NCBI GenBank assembly: GCA_045121595.1
Contig: JBGVGI010000090.1
Location: 1 to 64,000, forward strand
Reading direction: 5' to 3'
From: Fumia sp045121595
Lineage (GTDB): Bacteria; Bacillota; Clostridia; Oscillospirales; Ruminococcaceae
Length of the DNA: 64,000 nucleotides
Part shown: positions 1 through 5,080 of the stretch, in pieces
How the letters are laid out: each line of letters starts with the position of its first letter
Numbering within the stretch: position 1 is the first letter of the stretch
The notes under the pieces: generated by a model
The model's input: the letters and a program-made list of their open reading frames with translations, nothing else
Databases searched by the model: none
What the model was told of the DNA's origin: nothing
Program-made: the position numbers and the translations under genes

Positions 1-300
1 CCGCTAAGCCGCATTTGTAGGTGCGCCAAGACCTCCCGCGAGGGAGCGAGCGAGAACACTTATACAAAGTAGAGTCGGATTGCATCCGACGTGGCGATGA
101 CAGGCGCGAGTGACAATGATACTTCCGTAGCAGAAATGCGCGGCTGGCGGAGTACCCGGCAGAGGTTAGAACCCTATGGAACTGATTAGCAATCGGTCGT
201 TTGATGACTTCCCATACCGTTTATCGGTGCGTCGGGGTGTCGAGGACAAATAGACGCTTGAACCGAGCTTGCCTTGAAATATAGGCAAGCTCCTACATCC
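1..300 (+). other. Gene-free, hairpin-rich stretch; possible structured RNA of the mobile element
   Basis: No open reading frame with a ribosome binding site is visible. The stretch is more GC-rich than the chromosome and holds several good hairpins: CTCCC/GGGAG closed by a GCGA tetraloop (about 34-47), GTCGGAT/ATCCGAC with a 3-base loop (about 73-89), and a 10-bp perfect stem GAGCTTGCCT/AGGCAAGCTC (about 266-293) near the right end. Large structured RNAs occur on phages and integrative elements of Bacillota, but I do not recognise a family here. It could also be the tail of a transcript starting left of the window. The strand is assumed from the downstream genes. Confidence 0.35.
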
Positions 301-339
301 TATTCAATATAGGAAATAAGGTTCATAAGGAGAAACGCT

Positions 340-630
340 ATGCAGAACTTTGAAAAGTATATGCAGACCGAGCACAAAGGCAAAGCCAACGCAGCTTTCA
401 GCAAGGAGCTTGAAAGGCTCTTTCATTGTAAGGGTACGGAAATCCGCCGTATGGTCAATGAGCTTCGCACAAAGGGCGTTCCCATTTGCAGTTGCAGCAG
501 GGGTTACTACTACGCCGAGAGCAGAAGTGACATTGAGGAAACAATCGCACACCTTGATGGTCGTGTGAGCAAAATAAAAGCCGCACAAGACGGCTTAAGA
601 GAAATTTTGAATAACTACATAGGAGGATAA
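340..630 (+). CDS. Small winged-helix (HTH) protein of a mobile element
   Basis: A 96-residue protein whose residues about 15-62 look like a helix-turn-helix followed by a wing: a 'IRRMVNELRTKGVPICS' recognition-helix pattern and an aromatic GYYYA turn. The C-terminal third (about 64-92) is predicted helical. Similar small HTH proteins are common in phage and conjugative-element regions, where they regulate or assist replication; the exact role is unknown. AAGGAG lies 7 bases before the ATG. It is followed 4 bases later by the next gene, so the two are probably co-transcribed. Function is inferred only from the fold pattern. Confidence 0.6.
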   Translation: MQNFEKYMQTEHKGKANAAFSKELERLFHCKGTEIRRMVNELRTKGVPICSCSRGYYYAESRSDIEETIAHLDGRVSKIKAAQDGLREILNNYIGG

Positions 631-634
631 TTAA

Positions 635-1000
635 ATGGATAGAAAAGCGGAATTTGATCGCTATATGATAGCGATAGCAAACGGTTGTGGCATTGTCGAG
701 GAAAACATCGACAGTAATGCGAAACAGAAAATCATTGAGCACGGTCATTGGGCATATCAGCAGGTCAAGCAGATGTTCAACGACGAATGCAACAATCTCG
801 GCAGGTGGCTCTCGGGTGAGCCGTGCTTGGTGAAGCACCCCCGCAAGAAGAACACCTACGCAGAGCTTGAAATCGGTCACGACCACGAAACGCTCTACTA
901 TTTCCTTGAATACTGCAAGAGATTGAGTGCAGGTGAAGAAATCGGAAACGTGCTCTTGGCGCAGGTGGCATTGATGGTCACGAGAAGTCAGAGTGCCTAA
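635..1000 (+). CDS. Hypothetical protein of the mobile element
   Basis: A 121-residue soluble protein with no signal peptide or membrane segment and no domain I recognise. Its start has a good GGAGG site and it sits 4 bases after the HTH gene, so it belongs to the same transcript. The middle has a basic patch (KHPRKKN, about residues 67-73) that could bind nucleic acid. Base composition matches the other element genes rather than the chromosome to the right. A hairpin with a short T-run follows the stop codon. I would not assign a function. Confidence 0.55.
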   Translation: MDRKAEFDRYMIAIANGCGIVEENIDSNAKQKIIEHGHWAYQQVKQMFNDECNNLGRWLSGEPCLVKHPRKKNTYAELEIGHDHETLYYFLEYCKRLSAGEEIGNVLLAQVALMVTRSQSA

Positions 1001-1006
1001 AAATCT

Positions 1007-1040
1007 TGAACCCGTCGATGAAGGTCGGCGGGTTCTTTTC
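1007..1040 (+). terminator. Probable terminator or attenuator before the toxin gene
   Basis: Just after the preceding stop codon there is a stem GAACCCG/CGGGTTC with an imperfectly paired interior, followed by TTTTC. It ends only about 4 bases before the AAAGGAG of the next gene, so it may reduce read-through into the toxin gene rather than end the operon completely. Confidence 0.5.
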
Positions 1041-1055
1041 GTGAAAGGAGCTTAT

Positions 1056-1448
1056 ATGAATAAGAAGGTAAAAAGAGGTCAAATCTATCGCGTTAATCTT
1101 GATCCCGTTGTCGGATCGGAGCAAGGCGGCATCCGCCCTATGCTCATCGTACAGACGGACGGTTTCAACAAGTCGAGCACTACCGTAATTGCTATGGCGA
1201 TCACGAGCAAGTTCAATAAGCGCAGAGATCTTGCGACTCACGTTGTCGTAAGATGCAACGAGCTTCCGCACGACTCCATCGTGCTTGCGGAGCAGATCAG
1301 AACCTTGGATAAATCCCGCTTGGTCGAGTACATCGGCAGAGCGAGCAACAATACGATGAAGCGCGTCGATCACGCTATCGACGTGATTATGAAAACGAAA
1401 ACCAAACATAACCACTACAAAAGATATAATCCCAACGAAAGGAGATAA
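1056..1448 (+). CDS. MazF/PemK-family endoribonuclease toxin
   Basis: A 130-residue protein of the MazF/PemK family, which cleave mRNA at short sequence motifs. The N-terminal RGQIYRVNLDPVVGSEQGG block followed by RPMLIVQ is the family signature, with the conserved arginine and the later T-S-K segment (AITSK). The ATG at 1056 is preferred over an upstream in-frame start because AAAGGAG lies 5 bases before it and the upstream start would overlap the terminator-like hairpin. No MazE-like antitoxin is adjacent: the gene upstream is an unknown protein and the one downstream an excisionase-like HTH. It may act as a stabilising module of the element or as a regulatory nuclease. Confidence 0.85.
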   Translation: MNKKVKRGQIYRVNLDPVVGSEQGGIRPMLIVQTDGFNKSSTTVIAMAITSKFNKRRDLATHVVVRCNELPHDSIVLAEQIRTLDKSRLVEYIGRASNNTMKRVDHAIDVIMKTKTKHNHYKRYNPNERR

Positions 1449-1450
1449 CA

Positions 1451-1663
1451 ATGAATTTCAAAGAAGTATATCAGACGGTACTGAAGGACTATCCCGAAAT
1501 AATGAGCGTGGAGGAAACGAGCGCGGCTCTCGGCGTAAGCACAAAGACCGTTTATAAAATGCTGAAGAACGGCACTATCCAAAATATGAAGGTCGGCAGA
1601 TCGTACCGTGTTCCGAAGGTACATCTGCTTTCTTTTTTGAAAATCAATATGGCAAAGGCATAA
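1451..1663 (+). CDS. Excisionase-like HTH protein (Xis)
   Basis: A 70-residue protein with a MerR-type/HTH_17 helix-turn-helix: SVEETSAALGVSTKTVYKML (about residues 20-39), then the GTIQNMKVGRSYRVPK wing typical of the 'DNA-binding, excisionase family'. Such proteins bend DNA at attachment sites and steer the integrase towards excision. AAAGGAG precedes the ATG, and it starts 2 bases after the toxin stop codon, so the two genes form one unit. Its position directly upstream of the integrase supports the Xis role; a plain transcription regulator is the alternative. Confidence 0.75.
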   Translation: MNFKEVYQTVLKDYPEIMSVEETSAALGVSTKTVYKMLKNGTIQNMKVGRSYRVPKVHLLSFLKINMAKA

Positions 1664-1679
1664 AATAAAAATTCGCACA

Positions 1680-1709
1680 TTGGACATTTGCAGCGCACCG
1701 TGATATAAT
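1680..1709 (+). promoter_or_regulatory. Sigma-A-type promoter of the integrase gene
   Basis: TTGGAC (1680-1685) and a perfect TATAAT (1704-1709) are separated by 18 bases, and TG one base before the -10 makes it an extended -10 promoter. It lies between xis and int, so the integrase can be transcribed separately. Confidence 0.65.
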
Positions 1710-1766
1710 GAGGGTGGTCAACGGCAAGTGTCCAATTCGTGCTACTACATTAAGGAGGTAATTATT

Positions 1767-2942
1767 ATGGTAGCAGGACATCTGCAAGAGAAAAAAGGTT
1801 ATTTTTATATGGTATTGAACTACACCGTGGGCGGTAAGCGCAAAACCAAGTGGATACCCACGGGAATGGTGGTGAAAGGCAACAAGAAGAAGGCTGAAGC
1901 ATTGCTTTGGGAAACCCGACAGACCTATGTACCCGAGGTCGAGGAAGAAGCGGTGGAGCTTTCCGGCGAGATTATGTTCGTGGACTTTCTCGCAATGTGG
2001 CTTGAAATAGCCAAGAGCACAATCAAACTCACTACATACGCTTCTTATGCGGAAATGACGAATAAAATCATCATTCCTTATTTCAAGCCGTTGAAGCGTA
2101 GGCTCACCGAGGTAACGGCTGCTGATATTCAAAAATTCTACCTCGTTCAGCTTGAAAGAGTATCGGCTAACTCGGTCATCCACTATCACGCAATCATTCA
2201 CAGAGCTATGAAATATGCGGTCAAAACAGACTTGATTATTTTCAACCCCGTGGATAAGGTGGACAGACCGAAGAAGAACGAATTTCAAGGCAGCTTCTAC
2301 ACCGAGGACGAGATACAAGACTTGTTTGAGGTGGCGAGAGGAACGAAGCTTGAATTGCCAATCGTATTGGCGGCGTTCTACGGACTTCGCCGTAGTGAGG
2401 TTCTCGGACTCAAATGGGATGCTATCGACTTTCAGCAGAATACCATCACCATCAAGCACACACTTACATCTTGCAAAATCGACGGCAAGAAGGTAGAAGT
2501 GGCGACCGACACGACGAAAACCAAGTCGAGCCGCAGAACACTTCCTTTGATACCTCAATTCAGAGCGTTGCTTTTGCAAAGATGGGAGATGCAGGAAGAA
2601 TACAAGAGAGTATGTGGTAGCTGCTACAATACGAAATATCTTGAATATATCTGCGTCGATGAAATGGGCAATATCATTCCACCGAACTATTTGAGCGAAG
2701 CCTTCCCGAAGCTCCTTGCACGTCACGGTATGCGGCACATCAGATTTCACGATCTCCGTCACACCTGCGCGTCAATGCTTCTGAAGAACGGTGTACCGAT
2801 GAAGCAAATTCAAGAATGGCTTGGACACTCTGATTTCAGCACAACAGCAAACATCTATGCACACTTAGACTACAACTCCAAACTCAACTCCGCCGAAGCT
2901 ATGGTGACGGGAATGAGGGCGGCTCTGACCACGGTTTCATAA
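1767..2942 (+). CDS. Tyrosine site-specific integrase
   Basis: A 391-residue tyrosine recombinase that joins and excises the element at an attachment site. The order is: short N-terminal arm-binding domain (about 1-60), SAM-like core-binding domain (about 68-165) and catalytic domain (about 175-375). The catalytic set is visible: Arg208 in YGLRRSEVLGL, His328 and Arg331 in HDLRHTCAS, His354 in WLGHSD, and the nucleophile Tyr364 in IYAHLD; a lysine near 252 fits the beta-hairpin lysine. The ATG at 1767 is chosen because TAAGGAGG lies 7 bases upstream. The gene ends about 50 bases from the 3' end of tRNA-Ser, the usual arrangement for tRNA-targeting elements. Confidence 0.95.
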   Translation: MVAGHLQEKKGYFYMVLNYTVGGKRKTKWIPTGMVVKGNKKKAEALLWETRQTYVPEVEEEAVELSGEIMFVDFLAMWLEIAKSTIKLTTYASYAEMTNKIIIPYFKPLKRRLTEVTAADIQKFYLVQLERVSANSVIHYHAIIHRAMKYAVKTDLIIFNPVDKVDRPKKNEFQGSFYTEDEIQDLFEVARGTKLELPIVLAAFYGLRRSEVLGLKWDAIDFQQNTITIKHTLTSCKIDGKKVEVATDTTKTKSSRRTLPLIPQFRALLLQRWEMQEEYKRVCGSCYNTKYLEYICVDEMGNIIPPNYLSEAFPKLLARHGMRHIRFHDLRHTCASMLLKNGVPMKQIQEWLGHSDFSTTANIYAHLDYNSKLNSAEAMVTGMRAALTTVS

Positions 2943-2954
2943 GTCAAAAAAAGG

Positions 2955-2991
2955 CGAAAAAAATGAGCCTGCAAATTGACTTTGCAGGCTC
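2955..2991 (-). terminator. Terminator of tRNA-Ser, at the element boundary
   Basis: An 11-bp perfect stem GAGCCTGCAAA/TTTGCAGGCTC (2965-2991) with a 5-base loop. On the minus strand it follows the tRNA CCA end by 4 bases and is followed by a run of seven T. There is no T-run on the plus side, so it mainly serves the tRNA. Confidence 0.75.
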
Positions 2992-2995
2992 GGTG

Positions 2996-3084
2996 TGGCG
3001 GAGAGAGAGGGATTCGAACCCTCGTGAGATTGCTCTCAAACGCATTTCGAGTGCGCCCCGTTATGACCACTTCGATATCACTCC
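2996..3084 (-). tRNA. tRNA-Ser (CGA)
   Basis: An 89-base tRNA on the minus strand with encoded CCA. The anticodon loop reads CTCGAAA (anticodon CGA, codon UCG) on a GCGCA/TGCGT stem; the long variable arm TGAGA-GCAA-TCTCA is diagnostic of serine tRNA; the T arm carries GGTTCGAATCC. The acceptor stem GGAGTGA/TCTCTCC has one T-T mismatch at the fifth pair. The 3' end faces the integrase gene, so this is the likely attachment site, and its 3' half may have been supplied by the element. Confidence 0.92.
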
Positions 3085-3090
3085 GTGTTT

Positions 3091-3118
3091 ATTTTAGCTC
3101 TCTACTGTTCTTATTCAA
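3091..3118 (-). promoter_or_regulatory. Promoter of tRNA-Ser(CGA)
   Basis: On the minus strand TTGAAT (3118-3113) and TAAAAT (3096-3091) are 16 bases apart, with the -10 six bases upstream of the tRNA 5' end. The -35 side overlaps an inverted repeat (CTCTCTACTGTTCT ... AGAACAGTAGGAGAG, about 3099-3147). Confidence 0.45.
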
Positions 3119-3235
3119 CCTCGGAAATTGGAGAGAACAGTAGGAGAGAACTAACGTATTAAGTTTTATTTGAACTGCGGAAAACCCTTATAAATCAAGG
3201 GATTTAAGGTGGGAGGTTCCAAAGTGACTACAAAA

Positions 3236-3276
3236 TTTCGAGTCAGCCCCGTTATGACCGCTTCGATACCTCTGCG
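3236..3276 (-). pseudogene. Partial tRNA-Ser-like remnant 1
   Basis: This segment repeats the 5' half of the neighbouring tRNA-Ser (acceptor start, D arm, anticodon stem and loop up to the CGA anticodon) with few differences: CCCCGTTATGACC and CTTCGATA are shared. To its left, where the variable arm, T arm and acceptor 3' strand should be, there is unrelated AT-rich sequence. It is therefore not a functional tRNA; it may mark an earlier recombination through the anticodon loop. Confidence 0.65.
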
Positions 3277-3414
3277 TATGAAAAACATATTAAATTTTAC
3301 GGAATTTTGATAGAAAACTGTCAACCAGCCTTCAAAAAATCCTCACTTAAAATCCCGAAAAAGTGAGAGTTTACAAGGGATTGCAGAGCTGAAATAGTGA
3401 CGAAACCGAGTTTC

Positions 3415-3454
3415 TTTCGAGTCAGCCCCGTTATGACCACTTCGATACATCTCC
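3415..3454 (-). pseudogene. Partial tRNA-Ser-like remnant 2
   Basis: A second 5' half of tRNA-Ser sharing TTTCGAGTCAGCCCCGTTAT with remnant 1 and again losing tRNA similarity left of the anticodon loop. The spacing between the intact tRNA and the two remnants is about 180-190 bases each, so they may be degenerated tandem units. The stretch 3119-3527 holds no protein gene that I can support. Confidence 0.65.
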
Positions 3455-3480
3455 ATATACAACGTTGTATATTGTACCAT

Positions 3481-3518
3481 AAAAAACACGGAATGTCAAA
3501 GGGAAAAATGACATTCCG
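3481..3518 (-). terminator. Terminator of the amidase gene
   Basis: A 10-bp perfect stem CGGAATGTCA/TGACATTCCG (3489-3518) lies 10 bases after the amidase stop codon on the minus strand and is followed there by GTGTTTTTT. Confidence 0.8.
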
Positions 3519-3527
3519 CAAAGATTT

Positions 3528-4265
3528 TTAAAAATAAATATAATTCGCAAATGCATATCCGACAATTCCTTTATATCCGACAACGTACCAGTCACCCGTA
3601 CGTGAATAAACTGTAACGGCAGCACCGTTTGGAATTACCCCTTTTATATTTGATGATGTTGAAGGCTTACTGCGGATATTAAGGTTTCCGCCCATAGTGG
3701 CAACTTTGCCCTGACGCACGGGTTCGGGACGTATAAAGGGAATACCGAAATATTCAGTGAGTGATAGAACTGTATTTGCGGCAATTTCATCTAAGTTGTT
3801 TTTTATCCAGTTTGCATCATCTTCGTTATCATGGTAGGCGTATTCAATGAGGACGGAAGGAACTCTCGGTTGCCTTACTTCTCCAAGCCTTGTGGTAGCA
3901 ACGGCGCGTACAAGCGAAGGAGTGGGGTAGATACGTTTTAAGTTTTTGGCAATTATATCGGCAAGGCGTTTACCGTTGGTACTTGTGGGGTAGTAGTACA
4001 CATCCGTACCCTGAAGTTCTCCGTATCTTCCGTCAGGAGAGGCGTTTGAATGAAGTGCAAGATGCACGTCATAGCTTCCTGCGTTTGAAGCTCTTATTGA
4101 GGAGGCGGCGGTCATCTCAGGAGTATTTCGTGTATACTGAATACCGCTTGAGAGAAGGTAGGGGACCATAGCATCGGCAAGTCGGTTCATCCAGTATTCT
4201 TCGGATCCGCCATTTACGTATAAGTTAGCTTCTTGAGTTGAAGGGCTTAAATATATTTTTGGCAT
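3528..4265 (-). CDS. N-acetylmuramoyl-L-alanine amidase (Amidase_3) with C-terminal SH3 domain
   Basis: A 245-residue zinc amidase that cuts the bond between muramic acid and the stem peptide. Residues about 1-175 form the Amidase_3 domain: LHSNAS (His near 72) and the late Glu in VLIEYAYHDN (about 140) match the family's metal and catalytic residues. The usual early HxG histidine is not obvious, since the N-terminus begins IYLSPSTQ. Residues about 183-245 are an SH3b wall-binding domain (GGNLNIRSKPS ... VGYKGIVGYAFANYIYF). There is no signal peptide, unusual for a wall enzyme. AAAGGAG precedes the ATG. A role in mother-cell or lysis-linked wall turnover is possible. Confidence 0.85.
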   Translation of the reverse strand: MPKIYLSPSTQEANLYVNGGSEEYWMNRLADAMVPYLLSSGIQYTRNTPEMTAASSIRASNAGSYDVHLALHSNASPDGRYGELQGTDVYYYPTSTNGKRLADIIAKNLKRIYPTPSLVRAVATTRLGEVRQPRVPSVLIEYAYHDNEDDANWIKNNLDEIAANTVLSLTEYFGIPFIRPEPVRQGKVATMGGNLNIRSKPSTSSNIKGVIPNGAAVTVYSRTGDWYVVGYKGIVGYAFANYIYF

Positions 4266-4366
4266 AAAAAACTCCTTTCTTTTTACTACAATATTTTATG
4301 AAAAACGGTAAATTTTTGTTAAAAAAAATAAACTTTGAAAAAAATAAATATTTTTTAAAAAAAGGC

Positions 4367-4395
4367 TTGACATTTTACCTTTACTTTGCTATAAT
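4367..4395 (+). promoter_or_regulatory. Consensus promoter of tRNA-Leu(GAG)
   Basis: A perfect TTGACA (4367-4372) and perfect TATAAT (4390-4395) are separated by the ideal 17 bases, ending 25 bases before the tRNA. Confidence 0.9.
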
Positions 4396-4420
4396 AGTCA
4401 ATGTTCCGTTCAGGAAATAT

Positions 4421-4505
4421 GCGGATGTGGTGGAATGGCAGACACGCTACCTTGAGGTGGTAGTGAGTAACGCTCGTGTGGGTTCAAGTCCCGTCATCCG
4501 CACCA
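4421..4505 (+). tRNA. tRNA-Leu (GAG)
   Basis: An 85-base tRNA with acceptor stem GCGGATG/CATCCGC, discriminator A and encoded CCA. The anticodon arm CTACC-TTGAGGT-GGTAG places GAG in the loop (codons CUC/CUU). A long class II variable arm and the T arm GGGTTCAAGTCCC are present. A strong promoter precedes it and a hairpin terminator follows 3 bases after the CCA. Confidence 0.95.
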
Positions 4506-4507
4506 AA

Positions 4508-4542
4508 TAAAAGAAGAGCATCAATGATGCTCTTCTTTTATT
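4508..4542 (+). terminator. Terminator of tRNA-Leu(GAG)
   Basis: A long stem AAAAGAAGAGCAT/ATGCTCTTCTTTT with a 5-base loop, symmetric A and T runs, directly after the tRNA. Confidence 0.9.
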
Positions 4543-4554
4543 TTATTCCGAGGA

Positions 4555-4645
4555 AAACGGGACTTGAAGCGAGTGGTAGTGAATGACTGTCCGGTGGACA
4601 GTCAGAGCCACGAGCTGGCTTTTCCGCAGAAAAGAAGTCCCGTCC
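4555..4645. repeat. Palindromic repeat, copy 1 (complete)
   Basis: A unit of about 90 bases with 9-base inverted ends (ACGGGACTT ... AAGTCCCGT). It carries the blocks GCGAGTGGTAGTGAATG, a hairpin GACTGTCC-GGT-GGACAGTC, and GGCTTTTCCGCAGAAAAG. It has no coding potential and begins about 50 bases after tRNA-Leu(GAG). A related copy lies in the opposite orientation at 13773-13858, and two copies with insertions follow at 4683 and 4860. The size and inverted ends fit a MITE or REP-like element. Confidence 0.8.
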
Positions 4646-4682
4646 CAAGTAATTTAACTATCTTTCGACTGAACATAAACAT

Positions 4683-4807
4683 AGCGAGTGGTAGTGAATG
4701 TATTACACCTCATCCACCGCTTACGCGGTCCCCCTTCTCCCACTGGAGAAGGCTATGGTGGACTGTCAGAGCCACGAGTCGGCTTTTCCGCAGAAAAGAA
4801 GTCCCGT
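4683..4807. repeat. Palindromic repeat, copy 2, invaded by a second repeat
   Basis: The unit starts with GCGAGTGGTAGTGAATG and ends with GGCTTTTCCGCAGAAAAG and AAGTCCCGTC like copy 1. Its centre is replaced by a second repeat type of about 55 bases (ACACCTCATCCACCGC ... GGAGAAGGCTATGGTG, about 4706-4760). The same inserted sequence recurs in copy 3, so one repeat has inserted into another. Confidence 0.75.
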
Positions 4808-4859
4808 CACCAAAAGTTTCATATGACCATCGTTGATGGTCGCTTTTATCTTTTGTATG

Positions 4860-5037
4860 AAAACGGGACTTGAAGCGAGTGGTAGTGAATGGTATTACAC
4901 CTCATCCACCGCTTACGCGGTCCCACTTCCCTCGTTGCGACTCGGGCCACGGCTCGGCTCTGACAGTTCACCGAACTGTCATTCACTCCCGAGCCCGTCG
5001 CTACGCGACCCCACTGGAGAAGGCTATGGTGTACTTT
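4860..5037. repeat. Palindromic repeat, copy 3, with nested insertions
   Basis: It starts AAACGGGACTTGAAGCGAGTGG as in copy 1, enters the second repeat type (ACACCTCATCCACCGC, about 4897), and that repeat is split by another palindromic block (about 4930-5008) carrying the hairpin GACAGTTC-ACC-GAACTGTC, before GGAGAAGGCTATGGTG resumes. At least two generations of insertion are visible. The stretch 4546-5045 holds only these repeats. Confidence 0.7.
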
Positions 5038-5044
5038 TAAGCAA

Positions 5045-5080
5045 GAAAAAAGAGAGTAAGAAAATCTTACTCTCTTTTTT
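5045..5080 (-). terminator. Terminator of the TetM-like gene
   Basis: An 11-bp stem AGAGAGTAAGA/TCTTACTCTCT with A and T runs on both sides, overlapping the end of the gene; the T-run on the minus strand fits termination of that gene. Confidence 0.85.

Noticed and set aside
1644..2762. A 372-codon reading frame on the minus strand
   Set aside because: It is the antisense shadow of the integrase gene, whose catalytic residues are all present; the minus frame has no ribosome binding site or recognisable domain.
4298..4510. A 70-codon reading frame
   Set aside because: It spans the promoter and the whole tRNA-Leu(GAG) gene; the RNA gene explains the sequence.
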